Source: Sclerodactyla briareus (lineage: Eukaryota; Echinodermata; Holothuroidea; Dendrochirotida; Sclerodactylidae). Taken from it: a DNA stretch of 64,000 nt. The notes below the pieces were generated by a model that saw nothing but the letters and a program-made list of their open reading frames with translations, did no database searches and was not told the DNA's origin. The stretch is from the NCBI GenBank assembly GCA_026419785.1, contig JAODTK010004387.1, positions 1 to 64,000 on the forward strand, written 5' to 3'. Shown piece after piece: positions 32,115-44,452 of the stretch (the stretch's first letter is position 1; every line of letters begins with the position of its first letter). A program made the translations under genes and the position numbers.

Positions 32115-35100
32115 CGCGCGCGTTCGCTTGCACACTGATACGCACACACGCCCGCACTAATGCACAGAGGCTCAAGTATCTACACAATGGACGCCTTTTC
32201 TGGTGGACCCCCTGACACCCACCGTAGGGTACCCATCAAGAGCAGTTCTTATCACCCTGAGTATTTGTCGGCATACTAAATGTTGCAATGGCGGCTAGCG
32301 ACAGTCACTGTAGGTACTTGGCAAAGTGACTACAGTACTCATCCTGAGCCGATATGCAACAAACTTGATTAGCCGTGTTCAAATGGTATGAACTGCTCAT
32401 ATCAACCTGTCACGTGAAATGATCCCACGGAGTGATTATTTCTGCACATTCTTATAACGCATATTATCAGCAAATTCTTTAAATCGGTCACCCAACCGAT
32501 AACGGGTAGTGTTCGTGCTAAATTGCCAAACCTCCAAGTACGTACCGATCTATTAGCGTATCAGTAACATGTTTGTTAATGAAACGCAATTTGCTTCAAC
32601 CAGCTACTCAACTGAACACGGCGAGTAGCTGTGTGCTAAATTGTCAAATGAATGTGTAGCATGACCTATTTTCTGATTTGCATCAATGTCTAGACATCAG
32701 CAGAACTGTCACATTATGACAAATTCAGGCACAACTGATAAACGTGGTTCCATGTTCTGCAGATGTACCAAACAATGAGTGGCCTCTCAGGCGAGCAGTG
32801 ACACTGAACTGTTTGTATTGCGACACTAAGTGTTATTCGTGGGCGAAGTCCATTGGAAATTAGATCAGAATTATATAGTTCACAATTTGAAATAAACAAG
32901 CACTTCGATGATTCATTTCAGTACTGTGTCCCAGCTGTTTATTCTCAACGATAAACAGGGGAGAGGTCGATACTTTACTGTGTATTATATAGCTACTTCA
33001 TTGTATATTCGTCTGAGCTATGGGGGTTTTCATCAACTATACTCGTTGTTGGGCAATTATGCAATGAATGAGACGGGAACTGAATACTCCAGGTGCTATT
33101 TTGGCTGTTATTTGCTGTTCAGCGGGGTTGTGAATATCTCTCTGTGCTGTCCTAATTGGACCTCGTAGTTGGGGGGGGGGGCATCCGCCGGTTCAATAAA
33201 AAGAATTAGACAAGCATCGGCAGCTTCAGTAAATCAGATTAGAGAGTATGCGGTTATAGATGATACAAAATGATGGATAACACCTACTGAACCGTGTCAT
33301 TGCTGTCGCACATAGAGGTCTAACTACCTGTTCATTCTGGGAACGTGGAGACAAAATCAGATAGAACGGGCAACGGGTATATCCTAGTCAACCCGAAGTC
33401 AATTCCGCCTTATATTGATGAATCTCGCATAGTGGGACGCTGTTAGATAGGTAGCATTTACTTAAAGCGCTTTGGTTATCTAGATATGGCATTTAGAGGG
33501 TCGGATATAACCTATAGATATATGAAGATCCGATGACGCAGGTCGCCATTCACCAGTTGTAGCGTCTACAGAGGAGTCCCACATTATTTTCATTTGGGCG
33601 GGAAGATATCCGGTCTTAATAAAGGAATAGATATGACGATAGCACGGAATTAATCAGGTACACAAGGGATTAGTTGTCAGTTTAATTGGAGATACCTTCC
33701 TGCATATCCCACGAAGTTTTCCAATCTGTTCTGAGAAAAAAAAATAATAATCAGGAGAGAACACTGATTTTGAAAGAGTCTTGATTCCTCAAGCCATTGT
33801 TTTAACGTCCCCTGTTGTCAATCAGAATGTTTTTCAAGTGACTGAGAAACATAAACAACAGAGAGTAGGGTTAAAAACAATTGACTCGGCCATGCGATTG
33901 AACGTTAATTGTTTGCGATGGACGTGAATGATAGATTAAATGGATGATAGATTGCTCCCAGACGTCAATTTGAAATGTTAGTTTGGTTGTTTTCACAGTA
34001 TGGTTAGCAACCAAGTCTACGACATTAGGGCAACCTGTATACAAGAATCGTCAGCGTTCAATTCTCTGCGCGGACTATACTATGTGACAACTCCTTGGGA
34101 GGCAATCGTGTTATCAACATGGAGAAAAGACAAAAGCCTTATTTAGTGTGTTTCATGTTTTTTCATGGAAAGTTTAGTTGAATAGTAGCAAAATTATTCA
34201 ATGTATGGTCTCATATCAATCGCCTGTCCATAGATTTCCCACACGTAATGTGATCCGCTTGAGCAGGCCGCCGGTTTGCTTCGAATCCTGGTTACATTTT
34301 GTTGGTCCTCTGGTTGTTCTTCAGGTATTAGACTAGCAGGTATTTGGAAAAATTCATTTGTGAAATTTCTAGCCGGGGATTCTAGAAGATCAGTCAGTAG
34401 GTAGGGTGGTATTTATTATCGAAGGACACATCAACCTATTTGTGTTGCATTGTTTTGAGATGTCAATTTGAAAGTACAAATTCTTACTTCTCTTCGCCGT
34501 CTTGACAACAGGATACACCATGACATGCCACAGGTACGTATACATTCATAAAATGCGAAACATAATGGTGGGGCGGTACGAATAACTGAGCGGATCACGA
34601 TCACAAGATTCAGTGCAAACCTGAGATAAGTGCAACAAACATTCGGACATCTTTGAGCCCGCCATATACAGACCTAGACTAAGACGATTGTGCCTCGCAT
34701 GAACTGTGATGAACCACTATATCGTAGGGAGTCGCGAGAGAGAGAAAAACGGAACAATAATTATTGAGAGTGAGTTCGATGCGGACCATAATTGAAACTG
34801 AATGATTTGTGTTATTCACATACAAATAGCGGATGAGAAACACGGATGCATGGATACCTCCAAGTGTTCAGTCTGGAACGGAAGAGAGGATGACAATCCC
34901 ACCAGAATTGAGTGAATTAATGACAGATAATAGCTTCCCGATATATTATATTAGTAGGCATCCGGGTCCCCGGGTGACACCTATATGTTCGGTCTAAGCG
35001 GGAATTGAGGTATATGAAGTTAATATTCATCATATATAGTTTCACGAAGAAGCGGCATTCGGATCAGGGGAGAATATGTGAAAATATTCCCCATTCGGTA

Positions 35101-35500
35101 TTGTTTAGTCCTGCATGATCCAAAACAATATAGGACAAATACAAGGCAGGCCATACCAAACGTAATTATGCCTCTCGCTTTGTCAATAAAAGTTTACTAT
35201 TCTATGAATTTATAGCGTTTCATAAATATTTATAATAATTTCGACATATCATGAAAAATCCCCGGAAGGGGACACCTTTTCCCAATTGTATATGTTTTCC
35301 GGCTTCTTATCAGAGACTTCTGGAATATATATTCGAGATCCGGAACTCGGAATTCAACGAGGCTTATCCCTACTCGCCGGTTTTGACATTCCAATCGATT
35401 TGTACCGATTTGTGGGGTGTTTTGCTTCATGTAAACATTTGCCTTTGAAAGGGACTATGATGCAAGTGGTAGTTACCATTTGAACAACTCTACCACACCG
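32115..35500. other. No gene seen
   Basis: Over 3 kb of AT-rich sequence with short frames. A G-run lies at 33,171-33,181. Two tRNA-like scraps (box-B-like CGTTCAATTCT ~34,057; GCTTCGAATCCTGG ~34,276) are too weak to call. Confidence 0.5.
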
Positions 35501-35539
35501 ATATTCCATGTTTGTGTTACATGTGTTAAGAAGACAAAA

Positions 35540-36369
35540 TCATAGATTCGCTTCATCAAATTCCCTCGTCACATTAGCGTTAAGTTTTTTCAATAATATT
35601 CCAGTTGAGTATCGCTGCTGTTTCGTAGTATTATTCCAAACGTTTTCTTTTTCTTCTTTATTCACAAAACATTCGTACTTATTGCATAATCCTGGCATCA
35701 GTGCAGCGCATGGTACTCGGAGGTTCAAAGATGTTGCATTTTTCTTGATTCCATTCACATAGATTTTAGTCAGAAGGAATACAAATCTCTGGTGGTGAGA
35801 GCTACTCTTCTCAGCAATACGAGAAGGCGACATTGCGCGGGAATGAGTGAAAATGCCCCAATCATCTCCCAATTGCTTGAAGGGATTGTGTCGAAATGAG
35901 GTGCGCCGTTAGTAGGGCCTATAAATCTTTCAAACAAAGCGGACAAGTGTATTATGGGACTATTGATATCGATCTCGCGTTTTGCCAAACATCCTCCAAA
36001 CTTCTGATGTTGCAGGTAAAATTGAATGAACGTTTGACATGCTCAATCGACACATCCTGAACATGTGCGACATCCACTGATAATAACAACCTCCTTACAT
36101 GCGATTTTGATGGAGCTGATATTGAAGGTAACTCCATCTTAGGAGATTCAGGACGTGAGCAGCGATTACTGTGCAAAATCATTTTTTTACCATCGAACTC
36201 TTGAATGTTTAAACCCAAGATTCCTGGATCTGGCGTGACCCTCAGTTACTAGGCGTATGGTGACATGAAGGATTGTTAGCGGCATGAATTTTGTGCTAAT
36301 TAGATGACACCGTGCTTTATTGTTAAAAGATGGCCCGTCAAAAGTCGTCACTAGCAATGGAATCGGCAT
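35540..36369 (-). pseudogene. Cluster of four minus-strand open frames, unrecognised
   Basis: Frames of 60, 88, 72 and 110 codons follow one another along the minus strand (36,369 to 35,540) with slight overlaps and phase changes, as a decayed coding region would. The 88-codon frame contains SVDVAHVQDVSIEHVKRSFN and reads protein-like. I do not recognise a family. Chance cannot be excluded because each frame is short. Confidence 0.3.
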
Positions 36370-36974
36370 CTATTTGCTAACGTATACCCCGAACTGTCTG
36401 ATGGTCAGGTATAATCTCGCCCTTCTGCTGTTGATGAGGCTGAGCTTTGTCGTACGCTTAACTCCTTACCGCTTTATTGTTTGAAACGTCGCAATTGTCC
36501 AATGTAGTACACGCCCACGTAAAAATCTTGGCAGATTCTGATCGGCCATTCTGTCCTTTCATGTGCCATTAATCAACGGTGCTTTAATTGAAATCAAAAT
36601 CAATCAAACAAGTGTCTCATGTCTTGGAAACAACCAATTACTCTCATAATTAAACCAAATGCCAAGGACCTTAAGTACATCAAAACTTATGATGTGATCA
36701 TATCGTAAAGGAGTACAATATCATTATTTTCATTTGAAAGGAAATTAACTAACTTAATGAGAACGTGGCGAGTAGTAGTAGTTGCAATAGAACTAATCAA
36801 ATCAAGAGGGATTAGCTGCCGTTTTCAATTGAGTTATTCCCTATTTATTGGTAATCTAGTCTCTTGCTTCTTGAAGAGAAGACTCAAGAGAAGTGATCAA
36901 CCTCGATTTCTTCAGTTCCCTTGCTAGTCTTCCCTGGTTGGTCGATCAGTAATTAAGATTCACCTTACCAGAAA

Positions 36975-38720
36975 GTTGGAAGCGTCCAGTTGAAAATTCC
37001 AGTTGAGTCCAGTTGAAATTTTGTACTGGACTTAACTGGACCAAAGGGACCCAACTGGATTGCAACTGGAACCCAGTTGTTTCACGGACTTTGTCTCCAA
37101 AAAACAGTGCTGAGTATAAAAGCTATCAGGACTGAAGTGGACTTCACATGGACCTAACAGGACTCAAATGGATCTAACAGGATTCCAACTGGACCCAAGT
37201 GGACTCAATTTGGTTTCACCTGGACTATCCCAGCTGGAAATGCACTTCCAAACTGAACTCGATAGAGTCGCTAATCGACTTAGCTGGACTAGTCCCCCAA
37301 TAATAGGACCTTTCATAATTTGCACTGCTAAGGGAGCTTATACTATAGCTTAATATTCACCAACAGTTCGGCTGAACTCACAGGCTGATTGTTGACACAG
37401 TTAATAAGCCGATTCAGTGTTCCATTAGGCTGCATGGTCGAGTGATGTCCAGTCAAACACGGTCCTGAACTAGTATGGCTGAACTGGTCTAATAAAGTCT
37501 CATTGAACTGGTCCGGTAATCCGTTTGATCTAGTTCAGTAGTCCTGTTGAACTGCTTCAGTAGTCCTGATGAACAACCTAGTCAGTCCAGTAGTCCGAAT
37601 GGTCCATTTTAGGATAAACTAAATGTGGGAACCAAGATGAAGGTGAGGAGGGGGTGGGGCATGCCCCTGTTACGGTGTTACCCCCACCTAATTCGCTAGT
37701 GGAACTGCTCTAACTGGGTATTTCTGTTCCGTTAAACTGTCAAACCGGTCCATTGAATTAGTCCTGTTGAACCGGTCAGTGATGTGAAAATGAGTTGGTC
37801 AGGGAGTTATGTTTAATTGATCCCGTATATTTTTACACCGGTCCTGTACGTCCATTATTGAACTGGTCCAGTAAGTCGAGTAGGCAACTCTTCCAGTAAT
37901 AGTCCAGTTAACGGGTCCAGAGAAGTCCAGTTGAACTGGTCCAGAGAAGTCCAGTTGAACTGGTCCAGAGAAGTCCAGTTGAACTGGTCCAGAGAAGTCC
38001 AGTTGAACTGGTCCAGAAAGTCCAGTTGAACTGGTCCAGAAAGTCCAGTTGAACTGGTCCAGAGAAGTCCAGTTGAACTGGTCCAGAAAGTCCAGTTGGA
38101 CGGGCCGTTAAGTCCTATTACCAATCTCAATTGCATATTACCTGGCTTAAGAGTATTTGTTGAACACGACATGCGTATGTAATGTTTTCATCAAGATTAT
38201 TGTAATTATAGTCATTAATGTGTCAATCACACATGCGAGTAGTTTAGAAGAGGTTCACTTTCCAAAGTATTATTACAACACAATTTTGTTAAATTCAAAC
38301 ATCTAAATCCATGCAGTGCATAATACTTAATGTTACAAACCGTATAATTTGGTTAATTCCATCTACAGCTAGTATTAGACATTCTATTCCTGGGTGGCTT
38401 ATGAAATCTCAAATTTTGTGCACTTCCAGCCTGGCTTTATCTTGGAAGATAATTGTATGAAAAGCCATTCTGCATGCAGACAGGAACTATGTACCAGCAG
38501 AGGCAAACGGAAGTCAAGTTGAAAAATTCAGTTAGAAAGATACCGTTGGGTCCAGTTGAAATTTCAAGTTGAACTGGACCCAACTGCAATCGGCCAAATG
38601 CCAAGCAGTCAGTTGAACTGGACCAGTCGGTCCAGGTCAAATGGACCAGTTGGTCCAGTTCAACTGGCACCAAGTGGAAATTGTCAGTGGGGGTGAGAAT
38701 AAACACGGGAGAAAAGAAAA
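36975..38720. repeat. Domain of CCAGTTGAACTGG-type repeats
   Basis: Degenerate ~20-24 bp repeats built around (T)CCAGTTGAACTGG(A/T)CC fill the edges (36,985-37,260 and 38,515-38,690) and much of the middle (37,380-37,900). A homogeneous minisatellite lies at 37,905-38,108. The core is an odd palindrome (CCAGTT-N-AACTGG), so both strands read nearly the same. A 105-codon minus-strand frame here is an artefact of the repeat. No transposase or terminal repeat was identified. Confidence 0.85.
37905..38108 (+). repeat. 23/24-bp minisatellite, about eight units
   Basis: TCCAGTTGAACTGGTCCAG plus AGAAG or AAAG, with unit starts at 37,926, 37,950, 37,974, 37,998, 38,021, 38,044, 38,068 and 38,091. 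Units alternate between 24 and 23 bases by one G/A difference and are otherwise nearly identical. Confidence 0.97.
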
Positions 38721-38989
38721 AAATTACCAAAGGTCGTATTTGACATGAAGGGATTGTTGACGACAGGGATAATGGGCGGATGTCACAGGCTTAGGTGAAA
38801 GGGGTGTATCATTTAGAATAGGAATCAGGGCTTCAGGGATCTAGGCAAGGTATTTACAATACATGAGTGTTAATATAAAATTCACAACAAACACGAACTA
38901 GCGGAACTGCGAATCGGATGATGTAAAAATCCCCTTAACGTCCCCAACATGAACGACAGCATGCCACCCATAAATCCCACCTAAAAAAA

Positions 38990-41900
38990 GAGGGGCTCGC
39001 AACAGTCATTTCGATGAAATACGCTCTATAGAGATCTTAAAACGCGGGGTTGTGAAAACAGTATTATAGGCTAGCGAATTACTTGGCGATAAATAAGGTA
39101 TATGCGGTTATTATGAGAAAATAGCAAAAAATCCGTCTGTCTGAAAAGACTCGACCAAAGATTTTGTCATAACAGCTAGGAAATAACGCGTGGTTCTAAA
39201 AAACTAGGTAATGGGCATTTATCTGATTTAATCCCAGCCAAAGTTAATGACGTATAATTTCGACGATTAAGTAAAAAACGCTTTGAAGGCGTTTAATTTG
39301 AGGGCAATACTTTATTGCCTAAGATGCGGCATGGGTGGACCATGCAATTACTAGCCGTGGGAAGCGAAGGTACGGTTATGATATCAGGCCTTCGTTATTA
39401 ACTTGAGCGGAGAGGTGGTCTCCTAAGAAGGATGTTAGGAATCGAGAATTCAGGCAAGACCACAATCAGCATAAAGTCGAAGGGCATAGGCTAAAATTTG
39501 AGCAGAGACAGGCGGAAAATTTCCATATTCGGCTAAAGAAATATTTATTTGTAAGTTTCTCAAGTTCTGTAGTTTCGTGACTCGAGTACCTCCTGAGGGA
39601 GTTTCGGACAGAATGTTCTTTTGCCCTCAAAAATGCTATTTAATTTCATTGGGAGGAAGGAGGAAGGTGGAAAAGAGCATGACTATTCATTGGCAAGTAG
39701 GAATAGGGTCGCAGATGGAATTGGTTTACTATAGTTACTTTGCTCGTGTTGCCTCGACCGCTACTATGCTAAACCAGTAACCCATGACATGACTCCGGCA
39801 CATAAATCATGATTTCGGATCACTCTTGAAGATACCATTGTCGTAAAATCGACCACGCTGGCCCGCCTGAGTAAAGCGTACGAGGGAGTCTGAGCGGTGT
39901 ATGATTGGCGGAGTGAGTCATCACTAATCGGAACCAGATGGGGGGCTGACTGTGTGACCGCAAGTATAGTCGGATTGGAAACGATTACTGAATCGGGAGA
40001 TCGGTCAGGAATAATGTGCGGTCCGCCATAGCATGACACTGATAGGAGCAGCACGCAACACACACACAAGCTAAATGCTTCCAGGATTAACTAACATCAG
40101 AGGATGAATATGTGTTGTTTGGATGGTTTGAAAAGCAAGCAGTTCCAATCTGAAATTGTACCTGGCCAAAATGACAAATAGAAAACTATGTAAACACGAA
40201 CATGTTATATAACTCTAGGGAACTTCGTGCGAATGAGGATCTTGAGTGACGATGAGTGAGCTCAGTAAGTTTGAACTAGGAGAGCTACAAGTCCTTCGAG
40301 GAGGTTGTCACAGAACTGAGTCGTGGATCATTTTGCTCTCCTGCAGTTAGGCAAGTGAGGCACGCCGAATTGTTGGAGACGAGCTGCAATCCAGCTGGTT
40401 ATGTCGTAGGCTTCACAACTGAAGCAGAGCAGAACATGTACGATAAATGACGAAAAACGTTTGGATCGAATTCGCAAAGTCGTATTGACCGAATATGGTG
40501 CTGCAATATGTTTAGGACGGGAACTTAAAAAGCAAATGATCACGTACCTATGTTTAACTTTAGCACTTCCATTCAACACATGGGGACAGCCGAATCTCCA
40601 GACCGAATTTCAGCGTCCGAGTGTACCGAGAGGGCACAATCAGCTATTGCAAAATTTGCTTCGGGACATTACGGGGGGAATTGCAAGATAGCTATAATAC
40701 AAAGTCAATGTGACACATGTCTTTTGGAACGCTGTTTTAAAAAAACAAACTATAGAGGGATCCGATTAGAACATAGTACTAACGTTTCTAAGTGAATACC
40801 TTTCCTCGTCTCGAATGACTGTGTAGGGCTATGGACAGCCTTTGTAGCGTTCCCCTCGTGATGTAATAGATACCTCCAAGTTCCCAAAAGTTCAATTGAA
40901 ATATCCCAACGAGGCCACATGCTAGCACTCGGATTGAGGGTTGTGAGTGTGATATATCCTTTCTTCACCTATGCTTAGTTTGAAGATCTGTTTTCAGTTT
41001 AATGACTATGGCCTATAGAGTAGTACAGATGCCGATTGTATGGATGTCTCACTGTTATCGCTGTTGTGTCCAGTACTATCAGATCAAAGCAAAACTAACG
41101 GCCAGGATGAGCCTTCTGGATAAATATCATTTATCGCCAGATTCTACTTTTGGGACTGTCTCCACCTTCGGACCAAATGATTAACCCGAAAGCGAAAAGA
41201 CTCAGCGATGCCAGACACTTTACGAATGAGTGAGAAGTTGCACCAGCTCATTTCGAGCGCCATATAACATTGCTCACACATTTTTTACCCTGCATTCAAC
41301 TCTACGTTTATAGGAGAGCTACCTAGTAAATATCAACTCAATCAGCCCAAGCATTTGGCCCTAAAGTAGTTACCATACATGGGTCTAAACTTTTGCTTAC
41401 TCCGGATGACCCCAAAGCAATAGAGGTTTGCGTACTCACCACACACGCCAAGGATGAGATTCAGGTCCATCTAGGTGGGGTGGGGGAAACTTCTATAGTA
41501 TTCTGTTTTTGTCGAGGAACGGGAGCATCTGCCAGTATTTTGGTATGTTGCATATACCCCTTGTACCTTCACATCGGGAAAATTCGAAATCAACGAACAC
41601 AGTGAATTTTACAGTACTGGGTAAGTTGTTGTTAGCACGGACACATTTCTTGAATATCACAAAAAGAGGACATGGCGTAGCAATTCATCCCTCTTATGCA
41701 GCAAACGTCCCCTCGGATAAAAGGCCACATTGTAACCGCATACTGTTCTATTCATCGAACAGAGGCTCTTGACATCAATCTTCGAGAAAGGGCACTCGAA
41801 TGACATAATCTATTCCTCGGAGATACAGGATGAGTTGACGAATGTTGCAGGGCGACCAGTTTTCTCAAACGATGTTGTCACTGTCACTGCAAGAACGATT

Positions 41901-42320
41901 GATACTCACCTCGTTGCAGTCGACTTCATTTTAGCAGACGTTCTATTTCAAGAATGCGCCACCCGTGGACCAGGTTTTGCATAAATCTTGCACAAACATC
42001 ATGACTGGATATTTTTCATATCGTTGTGTTTCATCACTCAGCAGACGTGGAATGAAACTAGATAGAAAGGATCTTGTCATCTCTAACAAATATTATCATC
42101 GTTAAATAACCAAGAATGATTGGCAAGCAAGTTGCAATGGCAGGGCTCAAGTGAAAAAAGGCCATGGTTTCATGTTTTCACTCGAAATACTATGACTACT
42201 GAGTCCTGACGAATATGCTTATTCAAATTAGAAAAGTTAACAGGCGACCTGGCAATATCGCCATCAGTACAACCTCTCACTTTTTCGTTTTGATCACTTG
42301 AGGCCAAAATTAGGTCGAGT
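38990..42320 (+). repeat. Segmental duplication C, copy 1
   Basis: Colinear with 42,830-45,100. Pairs: TCATTTCGATGAAATACGCT (39,006) with 42,851; TGTTGTTTGGATGG (40,112 with 43,428); GTTCCAATCTGAAATTGTAC (40,141 with 43,456); GAGGATCTTGAGTG (40,236 with 43,546); TTGTAACCGCATACTGTTC (41,731 with 44,513); AACAGAGGCTCTTGA (41,759 with 44,541). The middle part (40,300-41,640) has little counterpart. No gene is recognised. One minus-strand CAACGAGGTGAGT near 41,906 resembles a splice donor. Confidence 0.85.
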
Positions 42321-43769
42321 CAAACTACTGATTTTTTTATATGAAAACGTGCTGTAGCTGTCCATTCTGATTCGCTCATGCAATGCAGGAGCGATACAGT
42401 ATTTATTCACCCGAGGCAAGGTTTTACGATAGCCTATCACCTACGCGGCTGATCATAATTTATTGTTGCTATAAATGCTATTGACAATGCTTTTTCACAT
42501 TCCGTACACGTGAACAATGTATTAGGCCTATAACAACTATTATGGACGTGAAAGTTGCGAAAGGAGTATATTCGTATCCAAATATCTCAAAATCTACATT
42601 AACATATTGATTCAAACCGAGATTCTTTGTAGTTCAGACAACAAGGATCCTGAATAAGCATAAAAATTGAAGAATCGGAATGGACAAATTGTCAAGAGGG
42701 TTGGAAAAATGAATTCATCCCATCTATTCCCATGGGTGAAATGCAATAGGGCAGTGTCATGAATAAATCCAAATTCTTCTAAACAGGAGGCAACTTCATT
42801 CTCCCGAATAGGGTAATCGCTTGGACTGACAGAAGAGGAGCTCTTTATATCCATTTCGATGCAATACGCTTCTTGGAGATTTTCAGACGTGGTGAGTGAA
42901 TAGTATCATAGGCTACCGACTCACGTGGTCGATGAATAGGGTGTATGCGGTCATTCTAAAATGAAGGCTTCGGGTACAAAAATCAAGTAGTGTCGGTTAC
43001 ATATTGATTTGAGTTTACACATTGATTTGAGAACCTGTTAGTAAGAACGATAAACAAATGATGGGGCAGTGTCGAGAGTTATCATTATTTAAAATTTCCC
43101 GTGTGTCCGGAGAGATCCAGTCTATTAGCTCGCAAATGACGTAATGGGTCTCAAGTTAGCAGGTAGTAGGCAATTATATGATATAATTCAAGCAAAGTTG
43201 ACGAAGATCATTTCTACGTACATGTCAATGCGTTCGAGTAAGAGTTATGACAATCATTAGTAGTTTAAGGATAGGTTCGCAGATGGGATTTGGCTCCATA
43301 TAGTCACTTTGGTCGTCTTGTCTTGACCTCTGTTAATCAAACACTAACCATCACGTCACGCAACATGCACAATCTAAAAAATCCTAAAAATTACCAACAT
43401 CAGGAAAACATCAGAGAATAGATTGGTGTTGTTTGGATGGCTTGGAAGCATTGCAGTTCCAATCTGAAATTGTACTTGGCCATAATGGCATTTTGGAAAC
43501 TATGTAAACATGAACATGTTCATAACTAGAATCCTCGCGCTGATGAGGATCTTGAGTGGTGATTAGTGAACTCAATAAAGTATGGGCCTAGAAAACCTGC
43601 AAAGCTGTTGGAGAAAAGTTGTCACGCTTGTTGATCGTCCATATTAGAAAGACGCAAATACCCAAATATATGCAGGTACTATTGCATATTCGTCAAACTG
43701 GATCAGATTTCTTTCTGAGCAGTCTATCATTTTTAACGCGATTATCAGCCTTTCATCCCTGTTGACCTG

Positions 43770-44142
43770 TGATGAACTTAGGCCTGACCCCAAACAATAT
43801 ACCAGCAAAGCACTTGTTTTCGCTAAGGGAAACCGGCAGCCCTGCGCGCCTGCGGCGCGCCTGCAGCACGTGCGCCCCGCAGGGGGTTGGCCCCGTGCTC
43901 AGCGAGGCGTGGCGGCACAGCTTTTTTATTAGAGACGTTCGCGGAAGCCTACTGCTAAGATTCGATGTTCAGTGCGACCGAGAGGAGGTCGAAGCAGGCA
44001 TCTCGCGTACGCGCTAATGTAGTCGTCGTGCGTACAGACAGGCCCGCCCAAGGCAGCCAGCTTACACAGTCAGTCAGTACAGGCATACGCACGTTCGAAG
44101 TGCTAAGGGGTACCCGGCATAGTACTTGAAGGAGTCGTCGTG
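43770..44142. other. GC-rich insertion-like block with hairpin and 16-bp direct repeat
   Basis: Base composition jumps to G/C-rich, with CCCTGCG at 43,840 and CGCAGGG at 43,878 as hairpin arms around GCGCGCCTGCGGCGCGC. The 16-base AGTCGTCGTGCGTACA occurs at 44,021 and again at 44,133. The block is absent from duplication copy 1, which suggests insertion. An 82-codon frame here is a by-product of composition. Confidence 0.7.
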
Positions 44143-44175
44143 CGTACATACATACATACATACATACTACATACA

Positions 44176-44206
<31 letters not shown>
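44141..44206. repeat. (ACAT)n microsatellite
   Basis: About 15 ACAT units with one break near 44,167. It grows out of the second copy of the 16-base direct repeat, whose end GTACA could have seeded it. Confidence 0.97.
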
Positions 44207-44399
44207 TGTTGGAAATTCATCGTCCATCATTCTGTGGCCCTTCATTGTTTAGTAGGAAATGTATGGTTCTCTCCAAACTAGGATTTCCTGTTTCGGTAGA
44301 GATCTTAGCAATCTATGAATTTGCCGTTATTTTCATTATGTTCGCACACACCCTTTTGACCGTTTTTTTACAAACTGACGAGACAAACGTTACTTGAAT

Positions 44400-44452
44400 C
44401 TCACACACAAACACACACACCCACGCACACACACACATACACGCACACACAA
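44400..44452. repeat. Imperfect (CA)n microsatellite
   Basis: CACACA with A, C and G interruptions. Copy 1 of duplication C has only TCACAAAAAGAGG in the matching place. Confidence 0.95.

Noticed and set aside
34245-34300. tRNA-like scrap with GCTTCGAATCCTGG.
   Set aside because: Only a box-B-like word; no foldable tRNA or SINE body.
37855-38172. 105-codon minus-strand ORF with repeated QFNWTSLD.
   Set aside because: It is a translation of the 23/24-bp minisatellite; the open frame is a by-product of the repeat.
43769-44017. 82-codon ORF in the GC-rich block as a gene.
   Set aside because: High G/C content removes stops; no motif, and the block looks like an insertion.
44140-44245. Minus-strand ORF with repeated MYVC residues.
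   Set aside because: Translation of the (ACAT)n microsatellite.
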